A stretch of DNA of 64,000 nucleotides from Paenibacillus paridis (GTDB lineage Bacteria; Bacillota; Bacilli; Paenibacillales; Paenibacillaceae), in contig NZ_VCIX01000092.1 in the NCBI RefSeq assembly GCF_006345825.1, positions 124,001-188,000 on the forward strand, read 5' to 3'. Of this stretch, positions 24,272 through 32,375 are shown in pieces. Both the position numbers and the translations under genes were made by a program. The notes beneath the pieces are model-generated. The model had not been told where the DNA came from. It made no database searches and saw only the letters and a program-made list of their open reading frames with translations. Every line of letters begins with the position of its first letter. Within the stretch, counting starts at the first letter, position 1.

Positions 24272-24420
24272 GTGCATAGGGGGAGAGTGGATGGTTTTGC
24301 GTAGATAGAGGCTAAATATTGACTGCAAAAGAAAATATCGCCTCATATTTGCCGCAGGCCGGATGCGTTAACATTAATGGTAGCAAGAGGAAGAAAATAC
24401 GTGATGAGAGGTGAACGAGG

Positions 24421-25557
24421 GTGGGAAGCATTACGTTCAGCCATGTCTACAAGCACTATAAAGGGGAGTCGCGTCCGGCGGTCAACGATTTCCACCTTTC
24501 CATTGAGGAGGGCGAATTTCTGGTACTCGTCGGTCCTTCTGGCTGCGGCAAATCCACTACGCTGAGGATGCTGGCCGGCTTGGAGGATATAACCGAAGGG
24601 GATTTGTATATTGATGAGAAATTCGTAAATTATGTTTCTCCTAAGGATCGGGATATCGCAATGGTATTTCAAAACTATGCATTGTACCCTAATCTAACTG
24701 TTTTTGAAAATATTGCACTGGGTCTAAAGCTTCGCAAGACGGCCAAGCATGACATTGAGCTCAGAGTCAACCGCGTGGCCAAAATACTCGAAATTTCTCA
24801 TCTTCTTGAACGCAAGCCAAGCCAGCTCTCGGGCGGCCAAAAGCAGCGGGTTGCGCTAGGCAGGGCGATTGCCCGGGAGCCGCAAGTGTTCCTCATGGAT
24901 GAGCCGTTGTCGAATCTGGATGCCAAGCTGAGAGCACAGACGAGGGCGGAGATCATCAAGCTGCAAAGCGATCTGAAGCGAACGATGGTTTATGTCACCC
25001 ATGACCAGGTGGAAGCGATGACGATGGGAACCCGGATCGTCGTCATGAAGGATGGCGTCATCCAGCAGGTGGCACCGCCGCGCCAGCTTTATGATGAGCC
25101 AGCAAATCTGTTTGTCGCTGGCTTTATCGGGTCGCCACAAATGAATTTCTTGGAAGGCAGCCTGGTCAGGGAAGATGGCCGGTATTATTTTCTCAACAAA
25201 AGAATGAAGCTGCTCGTGCCGGAGCGGCATTATGAGCATTTTGCAGTGAAAACCGCATCTCTGCGCAACTGCGTGCTCGGCGTTCGTCCTGAGCATGTAT
25301 GGCTAAAACGCGAGAATGAAGAAAAGGATGAGCCGGAGGACGGCTTCGTCCGCTGCGTCGTCGAAATGACGGAAGTGACCGGTGCTGACTCTTACGTCTA
25401 CGTCAAGCTGGGCGAGAAGACAGTTATTGGCAGGACCGAGCCGGAGACGATGTATGAGAAAGAAGAGAAGCTGCTGATCGGCTTCAACATGAACAAGGTG
25501 CATTTCTTCGATGAGCAATCCGGCGTATCCTTGGCAGCCGGGGGAGAAGAAGGATGA
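24421..25557 (+). CDS. ABC importer ATPase, MsmK/UgpC type
   Basis: A 378-residue ATPase with Walker A GPSGCGKST, signature LSGGQKQR, Walker B VFLMDEPLSNLD and switch His in VTHDQ, plus the C-terminal OB-like regulatory domain (LGVRPEHVW). MsmK/UgpC-type ATPases energise carbohydrate importers and can serve several permeases. GTG 24421 follows GAGAGGTG. It heads a locus holding two permease pairs and no other ATPase gene, and the GH38 importer also lacks one, so it may be shared. The stop overlaps the next gene by 4 bp (ATGA). Confidence 0.93.
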   Translation: MGSITFSHVYKHYKGESRPAVNDFHLSIEEGEFLVLVGPSGCGKSTTLRMLAGLEDITEGDLYIDEKFVNYVSPKDRDIAMVFQNYALYPNLTVFENIALGLKLRKTAKHDIELRVNRVAKILEISHLLERKPSQLSGGQKQRVALGRAIAREPQVFLMDEPLSNLDAKLRAQTRAEIIKLQSDLKRTMVYVTHDQVEAMTMGTRIVVMKDGVIQQVAPPRQLYDEPANLFVAGFIGSPQMNFLEGSLVREDGRYYFLNKRMKLLVPERHYEHFAVKTASLRNCVLGVRPEHVWLKRENEEKDEPEDGFVRCVVEMTEVTGADSYVYVKLGEKTVIGRTEPETMYEKEEKLLIGFNMNKVHFFDEQSGVSLAAGGEEG

Positions 25558-28502
25558 AGAGGATGAGGATGCTGGGCATCGCGCTTCGTCTCCTGATTGC
25601 TGTGGCGCTTGTATTTGGAGGCATCCGGTGGTTGACGGCCAGTGACCCGATTCTGCATGCAACGTCCGTAAGCGCCGAGCAGCTGCTTGCCTTTGAGAGC
25701 AAGCCGGATCAGCTTCCCTACGCCAAGCTGATGTATCAATACCCGGAGATCAATGTAGCGAGCAGCGGCGCGAAGACGATCGAGATTAAGCCGACCGAGT
25801 ACAGCGCGGCCGCGGAGGATGCTATTTTGGCTAGCAGCGAGGAAGGCGAGGCAGCACTGCGCTGGGGAAATGAGCAAGGCTGGGTAGAATGGACGTTTGA
25901 AGTGCCGACGGGCGGTTGGTATGAGCTCCATTTTGACTATAAGCCGTTAGAGGGAGGAAATGCTTCCGTTGTTCGCGGCGTGCAAATCGATGGGCGTTAT
26001 CCGTTCGTCGAATCGGAGCGAATTGAGCTGGAGCGGCTGTGGAAGGATTCGAAGTATCCGTATGACAGCAATGAAATCGGCCAGCAAATCCGGCCAGCCC
26101 AGAAGGAGCTTGAAGGCTGGAGCGAGAAAGCCGCAGCGGTATTCTCGGCATCATCAGAGCCTGTGCTTTATCGGTTGGAGGAAGGCCAGCATAAGCTGAG
26201 GCTGGTTGGCGTAAGGGAATCAGTCGCCCTGCGCAAAATTGCATTCGTGCCGAAAGCCGAAATTCCAAGCTATGAAAATTACAAGCGCTTACATCCCGCT
26301 GTGGAAACACAGCCCGGCTGGTACAGCTTGATTGAAGCGGAGCAGTTCCAGCGCAAATCGAGCTTAGCGATCCAGACTGATTTTTGGTCGGAGCCTTATA
26401 TTTCTCCGGACCCGAAAGGCCGAATTACTTACAACGTATTAGGCGGACAGCGCTGGAGGCTTCCCGGCGAGTGGGTGGAATGGGAGCTGTCGGTACCAGG
26501 GGACGGTTGGTATGAAATAGACTTGAAAACGTTCCAAAACTATCGGAACGGATTCGAGGCGTACCGCACGATCTCCATCGATGGCAAGACGCCTTTCCAA
26601 GAGCTGCTGCATTACGGCATACCTACGGAAAAGGAATTCAAAATAGGCGCGCTCGCGAATCAAGAAGGCGAATCCTATCTCTTTTATTTGGAGAAGGGCC
26701 CGCATACGCTGCGCATGACCTCGGACTCCTCGCTGGTACAGCCCGTTTATCTAGCATTGAAAGAGGCGCTTGACCAATTGGCGGATTTCGACCGTCATAT
26801 TAGGCTGCTGACGGGCAATTACAGCAAATCGGGCTTCGATGCGAATACCGATTCGACTCGGACATGGGATATGCGGAAGCTTGAGCCCGACGTTGAGCAG
26901 AAGATGGCAGGCTTCATTGCTCATTTAACCGATATTCGCAACTATATTAACGGATTGAACAAAAAGGATTCGGATTTGTCCGAAGCGATCAAGGGCTCGG
27001 TTGCTATTTTGGAGAAGATGCTCGAAGACGTGAATGAAATTCCGAACAAAATTAACGATTTCTCAACGATTCAAAACAATATCGGGACTTGGATGGCTAC
27101 GCTGACGCAGCAGCCTCTGCTGCTGGATTATATCGTGGTCCGTACGCCAGGCACCGAGACGAATTTGAAGACGGCGAGCACGCTGGCAAGAATTCCATAT
27201 GCGGTCACGGATTTCGGCCGCACCTTCTATATGGACTATGACACGCGCAAGCATAACCGGAAGGAAGCGCTGACGATCTGGGTACAGCGCGGACGGGATT
27301 ACGTTGAGCTGCTGCGCGAGATGGTCGATCAGGACTTCACGCCGCGAACGGGAATTGAAGTGAATATTAATCTCATGACCAATCCGAATATGCTGATTCT
27401 CGGCAACGCCGCTGGCGACGTGCCGGACATCGCGCTCGGAGTTGGAGAATCGACACCGGCGGACTTCGCGATGAGGGATGCTGCAGAGGAATTGTCGGGC
27501 TTCCCGGGCTTTGATGACGTATTCGATCGATTTATTCCGGGAGTGAGCCGGTCTCTCAGCTATGACGGCGGCATTTACGGCTTGCCGGAGGTGCAAAACT
27601 TTCAGATGCTGTTCTACCGGACGGATATTCTGGAGGGCCTGAACCTGAAAGTGCCGGATACCTGGGATGACATATTCGATATGCTCCCGACGCTTCAAGA
27701 GAATGGCATGACTATGAATTATCCGAAGAGCGATTTCTCGACCCTTTTCTTCCAGAACGGAGCAGAAGCTTATTCGCCGGAAGGCTTAAAGGGCACATTG
27801 GCGAGCGATGCCGGCCAGCAAGCGTTCAATCGCTGGACCGATCTGTACCGGAAATACAACTTGCCTATCGATATTCCGGCATTTTTCCAGCATTTCCGCG
27901 ACGGTGACATCCCGATCGGGGTAGCCGATTTCAATACGTATGTGCAGCTGCTCGTAGCTGCGCCGGAAATTACGGGACATTGGAAAATCGCGCCGCTGCC
28001 AGGCGTCAAGCAAGCCAGCGGCGAGGTGGAGCGGTGGTCTCCGCAGGGGATATCCGCCGCCATGATCATGAAGAAAAGCGAGCGGAAGGACGACGCTTGG
28101 AAATTCCTTGAATGGTGGACCTCGGAAGAGGTGCAATCGCAATATGCGAAGGATATCGAGTCTTTCTACGGGATCGAGTTCAGGTGGAATACCGCCAACG
28201 TCGACGCGATGAAAGCACTAACCTGGCCAAGCGATGACCTGAAGGCGCTGCAGGAGCAAGCGCGCTGGGCCAAAAACATGCCTTATGTGCCCGGTTACTA
28301 TTTCCTTACAAGGGAAATGGAGTTTGCCTGGAACCGAACTGTAATGGAAGGGATGCCGGCACAGGAATCGCTAGAGCAAGCGCAGCTTTCCTTACAGCGC
28401 GAGATGAACCGAAGACAACAAAACTTTGGGATTAAGGCGGACGATGATCTGCATATCCCGCAAATATCGAAACCTTATGAATGGGAGGAACCGCAGAGAT
28501 GA
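25554..28502 (+). CDS. Membrane-anchored fusion: carbohydrate-binding-like domains + solute-binding protein
   Basis: A 982-residue protein with an N-terminal membrane anchor (IALRLLIAVALVFGGIRWL) and no lipobox. Two beta-sandwich, CBM6/35-like regions follow (about 60-225, WVEWTFEVPTGGWYELHFDY; about 260-415, SLIEAEQF ... WVEWELSVPGDGWYEID). A helical stretch (~420-540) leads to a family 1 solute-binding domain (~570-980: MTNPNMLILGNAAGDVPDIALG, GGIYGLPEVQNFQMLFYRTDIL, P-TWDDIFDMLP, WKFLEWWTSEEVQ). It would hold a glycan near the membrane and hand it to the permeases encoded next, to which it is coupled by an ATGA overlap. The usual binding protein is only ~440 residues, so this is a clear fusion. 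Confidence 0.85.
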   Translation: MKRMRMLGIALRLLIAVALVFGGIRWLTASDPILHATSVSAEQLLAFESKPDQLPYAKLMYQYPEINVASSGAKTIEIKPTEYSAAAEDAILASSEEGEAALRWGNEQGWVEWTFEVPTGGWYELHFDYKPLEGGNASVVRGVQIDGRYPFVESERIELERLWKDSKYPYDSNEIGQQIRPAQKELEGWSEKAAAVFSASSEPVLYRLEEGQHKLRLVGVRESVALRKIAFVPKAEIPSYENYKRLHPAVETQPGWYSLIEAEQFQRKSSLAIQTDFWSEPYISPDPKGRITYNVLGGQRWRLPGEWVEWELSVPGDGWYEIDLKTFQNYRNGFEAYRTISIDGKTPFQELLHYGIPTEKEFKIGALANQEGESYLFYLEKGPHTLRMTSDSSLVQPVYLALKEALDQLADFDRHIRLLTGNYSKSGFDANTDSTRTWDMRKLEPDVEQKMAGFIAHLTDIRNYINGLNKKDSDLSEAIKGSVAILEKMLEDVNEIPNKINDFSTIQNNIGTWMATLTQQPLLLDYIVVRTPGTETNLKTASTLARIPYAVTDFGRTFYMDYDTRKHNRKEALTIWVQRGRDYVELLREMVDQDFTPRTGIEVNINLMTNPNMLILGNAAGDVPDIALGVGESTPADFAMRDAAEELSGFPGFDDVFDRFIPGVSRSLSYDGGIYGLPEVQNFQMLFYRTDILEGLNLKVPDTWDDIFDMLPTLQENGMTMNYPKSDFSTLFFQNGAEAYSPEGLKGTLASDAGQQAFNRWTDLYRKYNLPIDIPAFFQHFRDGDIPIGVADFNTYVQLLVAAPEITGHWKIAPLPGVKQASGEVERWSPQGISAAMIMKKSERKDDAWKFLEWWTSEEVQSQYAKDIESFYGIEFRWNTANVDAMKALTWPSDDLKALQEQARWAKNMPYVPGYYFLTREMEFAWNRTVMEGMPAQESLEQAQLSLQREMNRRQQNFGIKADDDLHIPQISKPYEWEEPQR

Positions 28503-29470
28503 ACACGCAGATTTCTCCCAGCGTGGAGAGACCAAAGCCGAAATCGGCCATTCGTTTAAAATGGAACCAATTTTGGCGGGATATACGTCGAGACAGCTTC
28601 GTCTACCTGTTTCTCGCGCCGTTTCTCCTTTGCTTCCTTTTGTTTATCGTGATACCGGTCATTATGGCCGCAACGCTAGGTTTTACCTCTTACGACGGCT
28701 TTGGCTCATTGCATTTTATCGGCATAAGCAATTACATCAGCTTGTTTACACAGGATATTATCTTCCTGACAAAGGCCATTCCGAATACGTTCTTGTTCGC
28801 ACTGATTGTAGGTCCCGGCGGCTATATTTTGGCTTTTTTGTTCGCCTGGCTCATTCATCAGCTGCCGATCCGTATCCGCGATTATTACACGCTGGCCTTT
28901 TATGCACCATCGATGGCCGGCGGCGTGGCGCTGTCGGTCGTCTGGATCGCAACGTTCAGCGGTGACCGCGTCGGCTATTTCAACAACTTCCTGCTTGGCA
29001 TGGGCTGGATCGACAGTCCGGTCATTTGGCTGCAGGACCCGAAATACCTGCTCAAAATTATGATTGTCGTATCGCTATGGGTAAGCTTCAGCGTTGGATT
29101 TCTGGCGATGCTGGCGGGTCTGCAGACAGTCAACCGCGAGCTTTACGAAGCTGGCCGGATCGATGGCATTTCCAGCCGGCTGCAAGAGGTGTTCTATATT
29201 ACAATTCCGTCGATGAAGCCGCAAATGCTCTTTAGCGCCGTCATGTCTATCGTTGGGACGCTGAAGGCGGGCGGCATTTCCACCCAATTGACGGGAATGG
29301 CGATAACCCCTTCTTACTCGGGGCATTTGATTATCAATCATATCGACGATTACGCTTTTATCCGTTTTGAGCTCGGGTACGCATCCTCGGTCTCGGTGAT
29401 GCTGCTGATTATCAGCTACTTTGCCATGAGATTCGCTTACCGGCTGTTCGGATCAAAGGAGGAGCTGTAG
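28499..29470 (+). CDS. ABC permease A1 (MalF type)
   Basis: A 323-residue membrane protein with a cytoplasmic N-terminal tail, then six helices (FVYLFLAPFLLCFLLFIVIPVIMAATLGF). EAA loop: YEAGRIDGISSRLQEVFYITIPSM. ATG 28499 overlaps the preceding stop. It forms the first permease pair of the locus with the next gene and is presumed to work with the fusion binding protein upstream. Confidence 0.92.
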   Translation: MNTQISPSVERPKPKSAIRLKWNQFWRDIRRDSFVYLFLAPFLLCFLLFIVIPVIMAATLGFTSYDGFGSLHFIGISNYISLFTQDIIFLTKAIPNTFLFALIVGPGGYILAFLFAWLIHQLPIRIRDYYTLAFYAPSMAGGVALSVVWIATFSGDRVGYFNNFLLGMGWIDSPVIWLQDPKYLLKIMIVVSLWVSFSVGFLAMLAGLQTVNRELYEAGRIDGISSRLQEVFYITIPSMKPQMLFSAVMSIVGTLKAGGISTQLTGMAITPSYSGHLIINHIDDYAFIRFELGYASSVSVMLLIISYFAMRFAYRLFGSKEEL

Positions 29471-29474
29471 AACC

Positions 29475-30332
29475 ATGATTCGAAGACTTCGCAGAGTGAC
29501 GCCGTTTCAAGTCATTCTAGTCACCGTGTTTACTGCGCTCGCAGCGTTTATGTCCCTGCCGATCATTTTTATTTTAAACCATGCGTTCAAGCCGCAGAAC
29601 GAGCTATTTCTGTTTCCGCCGCGGTTTCTGGTGCAAAATCCGACGCTGCGCAATTTTGAGTCGCTGATCCTGCATGCCTCCAATGCAACGGTGCCGTTCA
29701 CTCGTTACCTGTTCAACAGCTTGATCGTAGCGGGGCTGACGCTGGGCACGGTCATTATCGTCAGTACGATGGCTGGATATGTGCTTGCGAAATACCAGTT
29801 TCATTTTAAACAGCTAATTCTGTCTCTGATCACTTTATCCTTGATGTTTGCGCCGGAAACGGTGGGCATCCCCCGGTATCTAATCATTAGCGGACTTGGG
29901 ATCAATAACACGTATTTCGGCCATATTCTGCCTGCGCTGGCCTCACCAATCGCCGTATTCATGCTGGTGGGCTTCATTTCGCAAATTCCAGGAGAGCTTC
30001 TCGAGGCTGCAAAGATGGATGGAGCAAGCCACTTTGGCATTTTTACGAAAATGGTTCTGCCCCTGTCGGTTCCCGCTATTGCGACGATATCGATCTTTAC
30101 CTTTCAAGGCGTATGGGGAGACGTCGAGACCTCGACGCTGTTCATGCAAGAGGAAACGATGAGGACACTCGCCTTCTACGTCAACAGCCTGCTAAGCGGG
30201 CTGCAAAACAGCGTATCGGGCCAAAACGTAGCCGCAGCCGCCGGTTTGCTTATGTTCTTGCCCAACCTGATCATCTTCCTTCTCTTCCAACGCAGAGTAC
30301 TAGAGACGATGGTCCATTCGGGAATCAAGTAA
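29475..30332 (+). CDS. ABC permease A2 (MalG type)
   Basis: A 285-residue membrane protein, MalG-like: first helix VTVFTALAAFMSLPIIFILNHAFKP, EAA loop LEAAKMDGASHFGIFTKMVLPLS. Starts 4 bp after the A1 stop region, with GGAGG upstream. Second half of the first channel. Confidence 0.92.
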   Translation: MIRRLRRVTPFQVILVTVFTALAAFMSLPIIFILNHAFKPQNELFLFPPRFLVQNPTLRNFESLILHASNATVPFTRYLFNSLIVAGLTLGTVIIVSTMAGYVLAKYQFHFKQLILSLITLSLMFAPETVGIPRYLIISGLGINNTYFGHILPALASPIAVFMLVGFISQIPGELLEAAKMDGASHFGIFTKMVLPLSVPAIATISIFTFQGVWGDVETSTLFMQEETMRTLAFYVNSLLSGLQNSVSGQNVAAAAGLLMFLPNLIIFLLFQRRVLETMVHSGIK

Positions 30333-30359
30333 TTCCAATCAGCAAAGGAAGTCGTAACG

Positions 30360-32375
30360 ATGAAGAAATTTCTTACATTCCTGCTTCTAGCGGCGACCTT
30401 CATGCTTGCCGCACCGGAAGCGATTCATGCAGAGCTGCCTTATCGAACGTTTTATTATGACAGCAACCAGGCGACTTGGCTGCGCATTCAGCCGATTTAT
30501 GCGCCAACGGAAACGAAAGGTACCCGTTTTGTCGAGCCGATTGATCTTCAGGTTGGTACGGATGACAAGGTGTATGTAGCGGATAAAGGGGCGAACAAGG
30601 TAATCGTTCTGGACAATGAGGGCGAGCTGCTTCTTACCATTGGCGAAGAGGAAGGTGAGAGTGCGCTGAGTGCGCCCGAGGGCCTATTCGTTACGCCGGA
30701 GGGGCTCATCTACGTCGCCGACTCGGGCAATCAGCGAATTGCAGTGTTCGGGTCAGACGGCTCATTTGTCCGGGAATACAAGAAGCCTGCCTCTACTTTT
30801 CTTGAGCAGCAGCACTTTGTTCCCGTCAAGCTGGTCGTGGATCGGCGCGGCGTGATGTACATCAGCTTGAATTCATCCTATCAAGGCCTGATCCGCATCA
30901 ACGAGGATGGAGAATTCATGGGTTATTTCGGCGCCAACAAAGCGCAGCAAACCGTACTGAATTGGCTAAAGAAGCTCATTTTGAACAAGGAGCAGCTGGA
31001 TAAGGAGCTGCCGAGCCTGCCGCGTCCCATAACGAACGTTTCGATTGATAACGACGGATTCATCTATACGGCAACGGCAGCGGGATTCGGGCAGGGAGCG
31101 ATTCGTAAGCTGAATGCCGGAGGCGTGGACGCTTTCAAAAACAAAACGATCGTGAACGGCCACGGCATTGTTGATGTCACGAACGATACCAACAGCTTCC
31201 TGTACAACGTGGATATGGAATCCGGGCGCGTTAATATTTACGACAAAAACGGAGAAGCGCTGTTCGCTTTCGGTTTAATCGATAACGCTACGCAGCAATA
31301 CGGCGTACTCGGGTTTCCGACGAGCATTGGCGTAGATTCGAAGTTTGGCGTCTGGATCTCCGACAGCCGCACGGGCACCATCCATAAATTTGAGCGTACG
31401 GAGTTCGGAAGCGACGTCATGAATGCTTTAGGCCTTTATATTGATGGCAAATACGAGCAGAGCAAGCCTTACTGGGACCGGGTTTACGCCCGGAATGACA
31501 TGTATAATGGAACCTTTCAAGGCCTAGGAAAAGTGTATTTGCATGAAAACAATAATGATGACGCACTTTCCTTTCTGAAGACTGCCTTCGATACCAAAAG
31601 CTATTCCAAAGCTTTTTGGCAGGTAAGGCTCGACTTCCTGCAGCAGCATTTCTTGTGGATCGCAGCTTCGGTTGTAGCGCTTATTCTCTTGCTCAGCTAT
31701 GGACCGCGGATAATCAGAAACCAGCTGACGCGCAAACCGCTGCCGGAATCGTGGCAGCGTCCGCTTGGCGATTTGCGGAATGTATGGTTCGTGATGCTGC
31801 ATCCCTATCAAGGCTTTTACAAGCTAAAGGAAGCTAAAGTCTCGCCATGGATTATTATCCTGATTTTGGTCTCCGCCGTTGCCGTAAAGATTGCAACGAT
31901 TTATTACACGGGATTTTTGTTCCACCCGGTGGAGCTCTCCCAAATCAATCTGCTAGGCAGCTTAGGCCTGTTCGTAGTTCCATGGATTACTTGGATCATT
32001 GCCAATTATCTGGTATGCAGCGTGAAGGATGGAGAAGGGAAATTTAGGGAAGTTATTCAGGGCAGCACGTATGCGCTTGCGCCGTACCTGTTCTTCTCCA
32101 TTCCGACCTTGATTTTATCCAATCTCGTGACGCTGGATGAGCGGGTGATCGTCGATTCGCTGAATACGGTCATGTTTCTGTGGATGGGTGTCATGCTTAT
32201 CGTGATGACGCAGGTCATTCATAATTTCGATTTTATGGAAACGCTCAAAAATATCGCGATTACGGTATTTACGATCGGCACGATCTGGCTGTTTGCCTTT
32301 CTCGTGTTTGGCCTTTCCTACAATTTGTATGATTTCTTCTATCAGCTTTACAAGGAGGTGACCTTCTATGGTTGA
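30360..32375 (+). CDS. NHL-propeller membrane protein with YIP1-like C terminus
   Basis: A 671-residue protein. Signal peptide (FLTFLLLAATFMLAAPEAIHA), then NHL beta-propeller repeats on the outside (about 45-350: IDLQVGTDDKVYVADKGANKVIVLD, GLFVTPEGLIYVADSGNQRIAVF, VRDRRG-type turns). A short helical, TPR-like stretch (about 355-410, YIDGKYEQSKPYWDRVYARN) leads to one helix (~430) and a C-terminal block of about five helices (520-671) resembling YIP1 membrane domains. In this locus it sits between two permease pairs. A role as an extracellular glycan or partner sensor or as an assembly factor for the transporter is speculative. It overlaps the next gene by 8 bp. Confidence 0.7.
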   Translation: MKKFLTFLLLAATFMLAAPEAIHAELPYRTFYYDSNQATWLRIQPIYAPTETKGTRFVEPIDLQVGTDDKVYVADKGANKVIVLDNEGELLLTIGEEEGESALSAPEGLFVTPEGLIYVADSGNQRIAVFGSDGSFVREYKKPASTFLEQQHFVPVKLVVDRRGVMYISLNSSYQGLIRINEDGEFMGYFGANKAQQTVLNWLKKLILNKEQLDKELPSLPRPITNVSIDNDGFIYTATAAGFGQGAIRKLNAGGVDAFKNKTIVNGHGIVDVTNDTNSFLYNVDMESGRVNIYDKNGEALFAFGLIDNATQQYGVLGFPTSIGVDSKFGVWISDSRTGTIHKFERTEFGSDVMNALGLYIDGKYEQSKPYWDRVYARNDMYNGTFQGLGKVYLHENNNDDALSFLKTAFDTKSYSKAFWQVRLDFLQQHFLWIAASVVALILLLSYGPRIIRNQLTRKPLPESWQRPLGDLRNVWFVMLHPYQGFYKLKEAKVSPWIIILILVSAVAVKIATIYYTGFLFHPVELSQINLLGSLGLFVVPWITWIIANYLVCSVKDGEGKFREVIQGSTYALAPYLFFSIPTLILSNLVTLDERVIVDSLNTVMFLWMGVMLIVMTQVIHNFDFMETLKNIAITVFTIGTIWLFAFLVFGLSYNLYDFFYQLYKEVTFYG

